DNA of 32,711 bases from NCBI GenBank assembly GCA_024276355.1, contig JAJRXJ010000079.1, positions 1-32,711 of the forward strand. The letters are read 5' to 3'. Below are positions 1-7,433 of the stretch, piece by piece (the first letter of the stretch is position 1; the number at the start of each line of letters is the position of its first letter). The translations under genes were made by a program, and so were the position numbers. The notes beneath the pieces are model-generated. The model was not told the DNA's origin and ran no database searches. It worked only from the letters and a program-made list of their open reading frames with translations. Source of the stretch: Actinomycetes bacterium. GTDB taxonomy: Bacteria; Actinomycetota; Acidimicrobiia; Acidimicrobiales; Aldehydirespiratoraceae.

Positions 1-840
1 GAGGCGGAACTGGTATTCCACGATCTCGACTCGACGGGCGAGTTCGTGGATCAGATCGGTGCTCTCCCGCGTTGACAGGCCCTCAATGTGAGAGGTGAAG
101 AAACGGTTGACATAAATGACCCTGCGACCCGTCACGGGATGGGTGTGAATGACCGGATGGCACACCAGTGGATACTTCGTCCGCATCGCGGCACGTTGCC
201 CGGGCGGTACCTGCACCCGGAAGGCCTGCATGAAGTCGTGGACTGCAACCAAGCCGTCGACACGCTCACGGAGTTCGTCGTCGAGTCCGTCGTACGCGGC
301 ACCGACATCGCTGAACAAGGTGTCGCCGCCGGTGGCCGGCACCTGGATCGCGTGGAGAATGGCGCCCATCGACGGCCTCTCCCGCCAAGTGACATCGTGG
401 TGCCAGCCGTTTTCGAAGCCACCCACATCGGCCGACTTCTCGAAACGAACCAGCTCAGGGTGATCGCTGTTGCCGCTGATGAACGGATGTATCTCGAGCT
501 CACCGAAACGCCGGGCGAACCGCAGGTGTTGTGCGGCCGAGATCGGTTGATCACGGAAGTAGATCACTTTGTGGTCGGTGAGAGCTCTTCGAATGTCGGC
601 GATCACCTCATCGGGCAGATCGTCACGCAGGTCGACTCCGGTGATCTCGGCACCGAGCGTCGCACCCCGCGGAATCACTTCGATGTGATCGAACCTGGGA
701 GACGCGAGCCGCTGACGTTCGGCCGCCAGGTGCCCGAGAGGGCCGAGCTCCATGTTGTAGGGATCCACGCGAACACGCTTGGCATCGATTTTCGATACCG
801 GGTCGCTCGTGCCCGGGGTATCGACTGTTGGGGCGGTCAT
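1..840 (-). CDS. TauD/TfdA-family Fe(II)/2-oxoglutarate dioxygenase, C-terminus cut by window edge
   Basis: Reading leftwards from the ATG at 840, the frame stays open for 280 codons to base 1 with no stop, so the 3' end lies outside the window. Family: non-haem iron dioxygenases that hydroxylate a substrate using O2 and 2-oxoglutarate (TauD on taurine, TfdA on 2,4-D); the substrate here cannot be told. Visible family signs are the N-terminal GATLGAEITGVDL stretch (about residues 59-71), the iron-binding HxD in GWHHDVTW (H147, D149) and the following ILHAIQVPATGGDT segment, which matches the TauD core. The distal iron His and the 2-oxoglutarate-binding Arg expected near the C-terminus would fall past the edge. 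About 45 residues precede the usual TauD start. A possible -10 box (AAGACT, 848-853 on the minus strand) lies 7 bases before the ATG. The gene is divergent from the amidohydrolase at 909. The longer plus-strand reading frame over this region is a shadow. Confidence 0.9.
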   Translation of the reverse strand, partial: MTAPTVDTPGTSDPVSKIDAKRVRVDPYNMELGPLGHLAAERQRLASPRFDHIEVIPRGATLGAEITGVDLRDDLPDEVIADIRRALTDHKVIYFRDQPISAAQHLRFARRFGELEIHPFISGNSDHPELVRFEKSADVGGFENGWHHDVTWRERPSMGAILHAIQVPATGGDTLFSDVGAAYDGLDDELRERVDGLVAVHDFMQAFRVQVPPGQRAAMRTKYPLVCHPVIHTHPVTGRRVIYVNRFFTSHIEGLSTRESTDLIHELARRVEIVEYQFRL

Positions 841-877
841 GGTGGTGAGTCTTTCGTCAGCAGAGGTGAGACGCAAG

Positions 878-896
878 CCCGCCCGGACCGGGCGGG
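878..896. promoter_or_regulatory. Perfect inverted repeat between divergent promoters
   Basis: CCCGCCCGG-A-CCGGGCGGG, nine-base arms around one base, in the 68-bp gap between the TauD-like gene and the amidohydrolase. It abuts the -10 box of the amidohydrolase (897-902), covering about -13 to -31 of that promoter, so a bound protein would block polymerase. It could equally form a short hairpin. The cognate regulator is unknown. Confidence 0.5.
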
Positions 897-902
897 TAGC
901 GT
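897..902 (+). promoter_or_regulatory. -10 box TAGCGT of a leaderless start
   Basis: TAGCGT is followed by six bases (GCCGAC) and the ATG at 909, so the expected transcription start is the start codon itself. The same box and a near-identical spacer precede the ABC ATPase at 3169. Confidence 0.6.
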
Positions 903-908
903 GCCGAC

Positions 909-2552
909 ATGGCTGCTGACACCATCCTCACCGGGGGAACCATCCGCACGATGGCCCGACGCCATGGTGACCCCACCGGCCCAGCGGACGCCGTAGCGGT
1001 GACCGATGGGCAGATCCTCGATGTCGGGCTCCTCGAGGACGTGATGCGACACCGGGGATCCCGCACCGAGATCGTCGACCTGGCCGGCAAGAGCCTTCTT
1101 CCCGGATTTGTCGAGCCCCACACCCACCCCGACATGTGCGGCGTTTGCTATGCCTGGCTCGACGTCAGCGGTTTCACCCACCGCAGCGACGCCGAAGTGG
1201 AGGCAGCGCTGATGGCCGAAGCGAATCGCCGTGCCGACGGCGAATGGATATTCGCCTTTGGCCTCGATGCGATGCTCACCAGCGACCTCGGCAGTTTCGA
1301 TCGTGCCCGTCTCGACCGGATCGCGCCCGACAATCCGCTGGTGGTGATGATCCAGTCGATGCACACCCTGTGGGTCAACAGCGCCGCCCTGCGAGCGGCC
1401 GGCATCGACGACGACAGCCCCGACCCCGAGTTCGGTGGGTCCTACGCCCGGGACAGCGCCGGCCACTTGACCGGACGGGTCGAGGAACAGGCCGCAATGG
1501 GGCCCTTTCTCGTCCACGCCGACATGAGCCCCGGCCATCTGGAGACGGAAATGTGGCGTCAGTACCAGCGATACGCAACGGTGGGAATCACCACGATCGG
1601 GCTCGCCGGTGCCACCGTTCCCACCGCCGGCTTTGGGCTGTTCAGGCAGTTCGCCGACCGCGCCGACGTCCCCCAGCGGGTGGTCGGCTACCTGCGCCAC
1701 CAGCAGGTCGAGTCGCTGGGCCTCTCCCCCGGCGACGGCGACGACAACTTTCGTGTTCAGGGAGTGAAGCTCTGGTACGACGGTTCTCCCTACTCCGGAA
1801 CGATGCTGCTCGACGAGCCCTACCTCGATTCGGAACTGTGTTGCTGCACCCTCGGCATCGCTGAAGGAACAACCGGTTACGCCAACTTCGATCCCGTTGA
1901 TCTCGTCGAGATCCTGTCCGGACTGGCCGCTGACGGTTGGCAGGTTCTCACCCACGCGCAGGGAGACCGTGGCTGTCGGGAGATTCTCGATCTTTACGCT
2001 GCCGCGCTCGGTGAGCGGAGTCACACTGACCACCGTTGGCGTCTCGAGCACTGCCTGCTGATCGATGGCGACGACCTCAGCCGGGCGAAGTCGCTGGGCG
2101 TCAGCCCATCGTTTCATGTGGATCACATCCGATGGTACGGGCCTGAGCTACGCGACGACATCCTCGGCCCGCAGCGATGCGAACACATCATGCCGATCGG
2201 TACCGCGGTCGGCCATGGACACCGAGTCTCACTGCACGCCGACTCACCGATGTATCCGCCGGGACCACTGCGTCTGGCCCACACCGCCGTGACAAGACTC
2301 ACCCGGGAGGGCCGCCTGCTCGGTGGGTCCGAGGCCATCGGAATCGAGCAGGCGCTGCGAGCCATCACCATCGACGCCGCATGGCAGCTCCGCCTCGACG
2401 ATCGGGTCGGCAGCATCGAGCCCGGAAAATCGGCCGACTTCGTGGTCCTCGAAGCCGACCCCATGGCAACGGACCCGGCCGACCTCGACAAGCTCGAGGT
2501 CGACTCCACCTGGCTGAGTGGCCGGCAGGTGTCGGGTCCCGTCTCAACCTGA
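909..2552 (+). CDS. YtcJ-like metal-dependent amidohydrolase (amidohydrolase family 3)
   Basis: A 547-residue cytosolic hydrolase of the amidohydrolase superfamily, YtcJ/AepA branch; members hydrolyse C-N bonds of amides or cyclic amides and substrates are rarely predictable. Seen: N-terminal beta-sandwich MAADTILTGGTIRTM, the metal-binding HxH in LLPGFVEPHTHPD (H71 and H73), a central LTHAQGDRG segment supplying a metal His, LEHC soon after, and SLHADSPMYPP with the late Asp, then the C-terminal SIEPGKSADFVVLEADP that closes the sandwich domain. Length fits the family (about 530-560). The start is fixed by TAGCGT plus six bases directly before the ATG. It is divergent from a TauD-like dioxygenase, with a shared 68-bp control region; a joint catabolic role is inference only. 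Confidence 0.88.
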   Translation: MAADTILTGGTIRTMARRHGDPTGPADAVAVTDGQILDVGLLEDVMRHRGSRTEIVDLAGKSLLPGFVEPHTHPDMCGVCYAWLDVSGFTHRSDAEVEAALMAEANRRADGEWIFAFGLDAMLTSDLGSFDRARLDRIAPDNPLVVMIQSMHTLWVNSAALRAAGIDDDSPDPEFGGSYARDSAGHLTGRVEEQAAMGPFLVHADMSPGHLETEMWRQYQRYATVGITTIGLAGATVPTAGFGLFRQFADRADVPQRVVGYLRHQQVESLGLSPGDGDDNFRVQGVKLWYDGSPYSGTMLLDEPYLDSELCCCTLGIAEGTTGYANFDPVDLVEILSGLAADGWQVLTHAQGDRGCREILDLYAAALGERSHTDHRWRLEHCLLIDGDDLSRAKSLGVSPSFHVDHIRWYGPELRDDILGPQRCEHIMPIGTAVGHGHRVSLHADSPMYPPGPLRLAHTAVTRLTREGRLLGGSEAIGIEQALRAITIDAAWQLRLDDRVGSIEPGKSADFVVLEADPMATDPADLDKLEVDSTWLSGRQVSGPVST

Positions 2553-2594
2553 GGGCTTCTCCTTTGGGTCCCCGCAACGGCCTGATGTCCACGC

Positions 2595-2600
2595 GACAAT
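2595..2600 (+). promoter_or_regulatory. -10 box GACAAT of a leaderless GTG start
   Basis: GACAAT, then six bases, then GTG at 2607. Weaker than the TAG-type boxes but the spacing is identical, and it supports GTG 2607 as start. Confidence 0.45.
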
Positions 2601-2606
2601 CTCGGT

Positions 2607-3143
2607 GTGTCCGACATCATCGAAACCTCCTCAGCATGGCTGACCTCTGACGATCTGGCCGAGGTCAGAGACCGAGTACCGATTGTCTACGTCGACGCCG
2701 TACCGGTGCGCCTCGACTCGATCGGTGAGGTCACTGAAATCGGCCTGTTGTTGCAGGCCATGCCCGACGGAACGGTCAGCCGAGCGCTCGTCACGGGTCG
2801 TGTGATGTTCGGGGAGCGCATCCGACACGCTCTGCTTCGCCATGTAGAGAAGGATCTCGGTCCGATCGCCCTACCCAGGCTCCCGGCCAACCCGACTCCG
2901 TTCACCGTGGCCGAGTTCTTCCCCGACCCCGAGATTTCCGGCTACCACGATCCACGCCAGCACGCGGTCAGCTTGGCCTATGTGGTTCCGATCGACGGCG
3001 AGGCCGCCCCGTCCCAGAAGGCGCTCGACTTGGCGTGGGTCACCCCAGAGGAGGCGATGAGTCCCGAACTGCGGAGCGAGATGACCGCTGGACACGACCG
3101 TCTACTGCGATTGGCGCTGGCCCATGTCGGCCTGCTTCCATGA
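2607..3143 (+). CDS. DUF4916 NUDIX-hydrolase-like protein
   Basis: A 178-residue soluble protein that I recognise as the actinobacterial DUF4916 family, often labelled NUDIX hydrolase family protein. Characteristic stretches: SSAWLTSDDLAEVRDRVP at the N-terminus, VYVDAVPVRLDS, the GLLLQAMPDGTVSRALVTGR strand pair, HALLRHVEKDLGP, and YHDPRQHAVSLAYVVP. The family has a NUDIX-like fold, but the classic catalytic GX5EX7REUXEEXGU box is not intact here, so hydrolase activity is doubtful and no substrate can be given. Start is GTG, chosen from the -10 box six bases upstream and the usual N-terminus of the family. It lies 54 bases after the amidohydrolase and 25 bases before the ABC ATPase, both of which appear to have their own promoters. 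Confidence 0.8.
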   Translation: MSDIIETSSAWLTSDDLAEVRDRVPIVYVDAVPVRLDSIGEVTEIGLLLQAMPDGTVSRALVTGRVMFGERIRHALLRHVEKDLGPIALPRLPANPTPFTVAEFFPDPEISGYHDPRQHAVSLAYVVPIDGEAAPSQKALDLAWVTPEEAMSPELRSEMTAGHDRLLRLALAHVGLLP

Positions 3144-3156
3144 GCTTTCGTCCGGG

Positions 3157-3162
3157 TAGCGT
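3157..3162 (+). promoter_or_regulatory. -10 box TAGCGT of a leaderless start
   Basis: TAGCGT, six bases (GCCGGG), ATG at 3169. Nearly the same 12 bases as before the gene at 909. Confidence 0.6.
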
Positions 3163-3168
3163 GCCGGG

Positions 3169-3981
3169 ATGCCCGCCCAGCCCATCGCACTGAGCGACCT
3201 GACGGTCGCGTACGACGGCAGGGTCGCTCTACGCAATCTCAACCACGTATTCCAGCCGGGCACCTCCACCGCGGTGATGGGGGCCAATGGCTCGGGCAAG
3301 ACCACCCTTCTCAATGTGATCGCCGGCTTGCTGCGACCCACTCGCGGCGCCATCTCACCGGTCTCGAAGGACCTCGGCTACGTGATGCAACACGGTCAGG
3401 GCGGCTGGATGCCCATAACTGCCGGCGAGGTCATCGAGATGGGCCGATACCGGCGGCGCGGGCTCCTCGGCCGTCTCGACACCACGGACCGCAACGCCAT
3501 TGCCGAGGCGGCGTCGCGTCTCGACACAACCGCGTTGCTCGATCGGCAGTTCCATGAGTTGAGCGGTGGCCAACAGCAACGTGTCCGGGTCGCCCGTGCG
3601 TTGGCGGGCCAACCTCGCACGCTGCTCTTCGACGAGCCCATCACCGGGCTCGATCTGCTCAGCCAGGAACTGATACTTCAAGTGATAGCCGACGAGACCG
3701 CTCATGGCACCACCGTCGTGGTCACCACACATCATCTCGACGAGGCCCGTCACTGCAACATGGTGATGCTCCTCGCCACCGAACTGGTGGCCGCGGGGGC
3801 CCCCGACCAAGTGCTTCGGCCCGACAATCTCCGGGCGGCCTTCGGGGATCGGATTCTCGGCGATCACCGGGGTCACGACCACGGCCATGAACTCCTCATA
3901 CTCGACGACCATGGTCATGGACACCTATCTGGTGACGGTCATCATCACCCCGGCTCTGACACCGGATCGTCCCCCACGTGA
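3169..3981 (+). CDS. Metal (Zn/Mn-type) ABC transporter ATP-binding protein with His-rich tail
   Basis: The 270-residue ATPase subunit of an ABC importer. Walker A GANGSGKTT (38-46), signature LSGGQQQR (131-138), Walker B TLLFDEP (151-157), and the H-loop His in VVTTHHL (188). The C-terminal 40 residues are packed with His and Asp (GHDHGH, DDHGHGH, DGHHHPG), as in metal-handling transporters, and point to zinc or manganese uptake of the ZnuC/MntB class. A ZnuB-type permease lies at 6461-7339 on the other strand and is the likely partner; no substrate-binding lipoprotein (ZnuA) is present in the window. The stop overlaps the GTG start of the following flavoprotein by four bases, so those two genes are co-transcribed. 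Metal specificity is inference from the tail and the permease. Confidence 0.88.
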   Translation: MPAQPIALSDLTVAYDGRVALRNLNHVFQPGTSTAVMGANGSGKTTLLNVIAGLLRPTRGAISPVSKDLGYVMQHGQGGWMPITAGEVIEMGRYRRRGLLGRLDTTDRNAIAEAASRLDTTALLDRQFHELSGGQQQRVRVARALAGQPRTLLFDEPITGLDLLSQELILQVIADETAHGTTVVVTTHHLDEARHCNMVMLLATELVAAGAPDQVLRPDNLRAAFGDRILGDHRGHDHGHELLILDDHGHGHLSGDGHHHPGSDTGSSPT

Positions 3982-5201
3982 GCACCTACGACCTCATCGT
4001 CATCGGCGCCGGGCCGGCCGGTTCAGCCGCGTCGATTCGCGCGTCACGCGCCGGGGCCCGCGTCCTGATGGTCGAAAAGGCGCCCATGGGCCGAGACAAG
4101 GTCTGCGGCGACGGACTTACCCCACGGGCGATCGCCGCACTCGACGATCTCGAGATCGACTACAGCAGCGCTCACCGAATCGACGGGTTGCGAATGATCG
4201 CCGGGCGAACACGGCGACAGCTGCCGTGGCCCGACAACGGTGTGTTCCCACCCAATGGGGCTGTCTGGCCGAGACGACTCCTCGACGCACATCTGGCCAC
4301 AGCCGCAGCGGAGAGCGGCACCGAGATTCGCTGGCGAACAGAGGCCAAACCCACCCTCGATGATGAGGGCCGGGTCACCGGTGTGACCGTCGACGGCCGA
4401 CACATCAAATCGGAGATGGTGGTGGCCGCCACCGGTGCTCCTGGGCTGGTGGCGAGGATGCTGGGGGCCGAGAGGGTGGCCGACGAACCCCACGGTCTGG
4501 CCATTCGTACCTATGTTCCGTCGCCCCGACATGGGGATCGTCACCTGGAAGCGTGTCTCACCCTCAAGGATTCCGACGGCACCCCGGTGCCCGGTTACGG
4601 CTGGATGTTCCCGGCCGGTGACGGCACCGTCAACATCGGAGTTGGTGCGCTCTCCACCATGAAGGGCTTCAGGAATCTCAACCTCAACTCGCTGCTCGAC
4701 GGCTACCGGGATCTGGTGCGCGACGAATGGGAGGTGGGCGACTACACCACCAAGCCGAGAGCCTGGCGACTCCCGATGAGCGCCACCCGTCGGCACGGGC
4801 CGGGGTGGGTTGCGGTGGGAGATGCCGCCGGCCTCATCAACCCCATGAACGGTGAGGGCATCGACTACGGACTCGAGTCGGGCATTCTCGCCGCCGACCT
4901 GTTCATCGACTCACCGGCGACCGCGCCCGAACGCTACGACCGCGAGATCGCCGATCGATTCGACGCCTTCCTTCGAACCGGCCGTCGATTCAGTTTCCTG
5001 ATCGGTCACCCCCTGATCCTGCGAAGTGGCCTCCGTCTGGCGGTCGGCACCCAAGCGGTCGCCGACATCACCCTCCAGGTGATGGGTAATCTCGTCCGGC
5101 CCGACACTCCGGGCGCGGCCGGACGTGTCCTGCGGGTGGCCGACAGGCTGCTCGCGATCGGCGATCCGCTGTTGCGCCGTACCCGAGCGCGATCCAGCTG
5201 A
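3978..5201 (+). CDS. Geranylgeranyl reductase-family FAD oxidoreductase (MenJ-like)
   Basis: A 407-residue flavoprotein of the geranylgeranyl reductase / digeranylgeranylglycerophospholipid reductase family, which saturates isoprenoid double bonds; the mycobacterial member MenJ reduces one isoprene unit of menaquinone. Seen: Rossmann FAD motif VIGAGPAGSAAS (about 8-19), the KVCGDGLTPRA segment typical of this family (about 40-50), VVAATGAPG mid-protein, and the second FAD contact WVAVGDAAGLINPMNGEGIDYGLESG. GTG start overlaps the stop of the ABC ATPase (GTGA), so it is the second gene of that transcript; no functional link to metal uptake is evident. The substrate could be menaquinone or a membrane lipid. 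Confidence 0.85.
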   Translation: MSTYDLIVIGAGPAGSAASIRASRAGARVLMVEKAPMGRDKVCGDGLTPRAIAALDDLEIDYSSAHRIDGLRMIAGRTRRQLPWPDNGVFPPNGAVWPRRLLDAHLATAAAESGTEIRWRTEAKPTLDDEGRVTGVTVDGRHIKSEMVVAATGAPGLVARMLGAERVADEPHGLAIRTYVPSPRHGDRHLEACLTLKDSDGTPVPGYGWMFPAGDGTVNIGVGALSTMKGFRNLNLNSLLDGYRDLVRDEWEVGDYTTKPRAWRLPMSATRRHGPGWVAVGDAAGLINPMNGEGIDYGLESGILAADLFIDSPATAPERYDREIADRFDAFLRTGRRFSFLIGHPLILRSGLRLAVGTQAVADITLQVMGNLVRPDTPGAAGRVLRVADRLLAIGDPLLRRTRARSS

Positions 5202-5226
5202 TTTTCGCCGTTCTGTTCCAGCTGGT

Positions 5227-5232
5227 TAGCTT
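5227..5232 (+). promoter_or_regulatory. -10 box TAGCTT deciding the start at 5239
   Basis: TAGCTT, six bases, ATG at 5239. A GTG in the same frame at 5233 falls inside the spacer and would lie upstream of the predicted transcription start, so ATG 5239 is preferred. Confidence 0.6.
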
Positions 5233-5238
5233 GTGCCC

Positions 5239-6471
5239 ATGCCCGACTCGGCCACCCCAGATGAGTCCGACCTTCCGCTGATCATCTCCGTCGATGATCA
5301 CGTGATGGAGCCCAAGGACCTCTGGCAGCGGGAACTGCCCGCCAATCTTCGTGAGCGGGGCCCGAGGGTTGTCCAGGAGAAGGTGAGACTCGAATTCAAG
5401 GGAGGTCACTACGGGTTCGTACGCGATGCCCCCGATGGCCACATGTGCGATCTCTGGCTCTACGACGACCTGGTGATGCCGACGGGATTCCTCCACGGGC
5501 CCGCTGGAGTGCCCCGTGAGCAGCAGCGCAACGTGGCCGCGGTCTACGAAGATCTCCGGCCCGGCACCTGGAACCAGGCCGATCGCCTGAGCGACATGAC
5601 CCTCAACCATGTTGAGGCCGGCATCAACTACCCCAACATCTTCCCGAGATTCTGTGGCCAGGGATTCCTCGAACGCGACGACAAGTCGCTCGCCCTCATG
5701 TGCCTCCGTATATACAACGACTGGATGATCGACGACTGGTGCGGCGGAGATGCCCGCGGCCGATTGGTGCCCCTCACGGTAGTTCCACTGTGGGACCCGC
5801 ACCTGGCTGCCGAGGAGGTGCGCCGCTGTGCGGCGAAGGGCAGTTACGCGATCAGTTTCTCCGAGAATCCGTCGAAGCTCGGGTGCCCATCCATGTACAC
5901 CGGGGAGTGGGACGTTCTCTGGGATGCATGCCAGGAGACCGAGACCACCGTCTCGATGCACATCGGCTCGTCCTCCTCGATGCCCTCCACCTCGCCCGAC
6001 GCGCCGCTGGCCACCTCGATGAGCCTCTACGCACAAAACGCCGAGGGTTCGCTCGCAGACTGGGTGTTCTCGGGCACGTTGGCACGATTCCCATCGCTGA
6101 AGGTCTCCTATGCCGAGAGCCAGGTGGGCTGGATGCCATTCCAACTCGAACGGATGGACTCCGTGTGGAAGGAGGGCCGTGGCGGCGTGGGCGGCGACGG
6201 TTCGCCGTTGCCGAGCGAGTCGGTGAGGGGCCGGGTCTATGGATGCGTGTTCGACGATCTGTTCGGATTGAAGTCGCGCCACGAGGTCGGCGTCGATCAC
6301 ATCCTCTTCGAGACCGACTACCCCCACTCCGACGGCACGTTCCCCGACTCACGAAAGATCGCCCACCAGATGTTCGTGGCCGCTGGCATGAACGCCGACG
6401 AATGCCACAAGGTGCTCCGGGGCAACGCCATCGTGGCCTACGGTCTCGACCGCTTTGGTATCACCGACTGA
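5239..6471 (+). CDS. Amidohydrolase_2-family TIM-barrel metal-dependent hydrolase
   Basis: A 410-residue protein of the amidohydrolase-related (ACMSD-like) family, found widely in actinobacteria and usually without a known substrate. Visible: IISVDDHVMEPKDLW at the N-terminus, where the usual metal HxH is reduced to DxH, MHIGSSSSMPS mid-protein (central His), and FETDYPHSDGTFPDS near the C-terminus with the conserved Asp and His. The HKVLRGNAIVAYGL ending is the classic C-terminal helix of these proteins, which include hydrolases and decarboxylases. It runs into the permease gene on the opposite strand, the two 3' ends overlapping by 11 bases. Its function is not predictable from neighbours. 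Confidence 0.85.
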   Translation: MPDSATPDESDLPLIISVDDHVMEPKDLWQRELPANLRERGPRVVQEKVRLEFKGGHYGFVRDAPDGHMCDLWLYDDLVMPTGFLHGPAGVPREQQRNVAAVYEDLRPGTWNQADRLSDMTLNHVEAGINYPNIFPRFCGQGFLERDDKSLALMCLRIYNDWMIDDWCGGDARGRLVPLTVVPLWDPHLAAEEVRRCAAKGSYAISFSENPSKLGCPSMYTGEWDVLWDACQETETTVSMHIGSSSSMPSTSPDAPLATSMSLYAQNAEGSLADWVFSGTLARFPSLKVSYAESQVGWMPFQLERMDSVWKEGRGGVGGDGSPLPSESVRGRVYGCVFDDLFGLKSRHEVGVDHILFETDYPHSDGTFPDSRKIAHQMFVAAGMNADECHKVLRGNAIVAYGLDRFGITD

Positions 6472-7339
6472 CTCCATCAAGCGATCGGCGATTACGAGAC
6501 GCAGAGGCGACCGACTTTCCCGTGAGCACCACGATGAACGAAACCACCGCCGACAGGGCCATGGCAGCGCCCGCCGCCGTGCCCTCGTGGTAGCTCACCA
6601 GCAGCCCCACGACGGCCGATCCGGAGCCCAGCAGGACCGCCACGATCATCATGTGGTGGACACGCTTGGCGAGAATGGTCGCGGCCGCGGGCGGTGCCAC
6701 AAGGAAGGCGAACACCAGCAGACTGCCAACGGTTTCGAACGATGAGATGATGGCCACCGCCACCAATCCCAAGAGGGCGGCATGCGTGAGCCGAGGGCGA
6801 AACCCGATGAGCCCCGCGGCGCGCTCATCGAAGGTGAGCACCAGAAGGGCGCGGTGCAACACCACCACTCCGACGACTGTGATCAGTGCGGCGATCGCCT
6901 GTCGGACCAGGTCGCTGCCCTCCACTCCGGTGACCGATCCGAAAAGGAACCGGTCGAGGTCGCCGGCACCGGATCCGGCATCGCTCGAGATCACCGCCAC
7001 GGCCAGCGCCAACATCCCGACGAACAGAACACCGATCGAGACATCAGTGGGCAACGGAGAGTGGGAGCGCACGACGTTGATGCCTCCGATCATCACCAAC
7101 GCCGCGATGGATGCACCCAGGGTTGTGTTTCCGCCGAGGACGAACGCAATGGCGATGCCGGGCAGCACGCCGTGGGCCAGCGCATCGCCGAAAAAGGTCA
7201 TTCCGCGCAGCACCACCCACACACCCACCACCGAAGTGGCCAGCACCACCAGCAGGCTGGCGTAGAGGGCGTAGCGCATGAACTGGTGATCGGTGAACGG
7301 CACCACCCACCAAGCCCACGGATGGGTCAGAAAATCCAC
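6461..7339 (-). CDS. Metal ABC transporter permease (ZnuB/MntB family)
   Basis: A 292-residue integral membrane protein with about eight hydrophobic helices. Family signs are VVLRGMTFFGDALAHGVLPGIAIAF near the N-terminus, the LFVGMLALAVAVIS helix, LFGSVTGV, and the late FLVAPPAAATILAKR segment, all typical of the ABC-3 zinc/manganese permeases. Start is GTG at 7339; the codon just before it in the same frame is TAA, so no longer version exists. It probably works with the His-tailed ATPase at 3169-3981, which is unusual because three genes and opposite orientation separate them. No zinc-repressor (Zur) box is evident to me. A 13-residue leader reading frame overlaps its start. Confidence 0.88.
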   Translation of the reverse strand: MDFLTHPWAWWVVPFTDHQFMRYALYASLLVVLATSVVGVWVVLRGMTFFGDALAHGVLPGIAIAFVLGGNTTLGASIAALVMIGGINVVRSHSPLPTDVSIGVLFVGMLALAVAVISSDAGSGAGDLDRFLFGSVTGVEGSDLVRQAIAALITVVGVVVLHRALLVLTFDERAAGLIGFRPRLTHAALLGLVAVAIISSFETVGSLLVFAFLVAPPAAATILAKRVHHMMIVAVLLGSGSAVVGLLVSYHEGTAAGAAMALSAVVSFIVVLTGKSVASASRNRRSLDGVSR

Positions 7340-7368
7340 TTACGCACCCCGGGGTGTCTGCAGACCAT
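7327..7368 (-). CDS. Possible 13-residue leader peptide before the permease
   Basis: A TAGCGT box (7375-7380, minus) is followed by six bases and an ATG at 7368, the same arrangement as the leaderless gene starts elsewhere. That ATG opens MVCRHPGVRKWIF then TGA, which ends 12 bases inside the permease gene. The permease GTG lies within it in another frame, so the permease may be translated by re-initiation. No homology can be claimed for so short a peptide. Confidence 0.3.
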   Translation of the reverse strand: MVCRHPGVRKWIF

Positions 7369-7374
7369 CAGCCC

Positions 7375-7380
7375 ACGCTA
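7375..7380 (-). promoter_or_regulatory. -10 box TAGCGT of the permease transcript
   Basis: Minus-strand TAGCGT, six bases, ATG at 7368. It predicts an mRNA beginning at or near 7368 with a 29-base leader before the permease GTG. Confidence 0.5.
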
Positions 7381-7408
7381 GCGACCCTCGGCTCGGACAA
7401 CGGTCTCT

Positions 7409-7433
7409 GGTGACCCGAGTCGACTCGCTCACC
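7409..7433. repeat. Inverted repeat at the end of the repeat-protein gene
   Basis: The 12-bp palindrome CGAGTCGACTCG (7416-7427) is flanked by GGTGA (left) and TCACC (right), giving a longer imperfect hairpin. It overlaps the restored stop codon of the upstream gene (7429-7431) and lies about 30 bases before the permease -10 box. It has no T-tract after it on the minus strand, so it may be a weak terminator or an operator for the permease. Confidence 0.4.

Noticed and set aside
88-996. Plus-strand 302-codon reading frame over the first 1 kb
   Set aside because: Its translation has no family features, while the minus strand encodes a clear TauD-type dioxygenase over the same bases.
837-2126. 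Minus-strand 429-codon frame opposite the first amidohydrolase
   Set aside because: Shadow frame common in GC-rich genes; the plus strand has all amidohydrolase motifs.
7340-7428. Zur or MntR box before the permease
   Set aside because: I looked for an AT-rich palindrome of the known type and found only GC-rich repeats.
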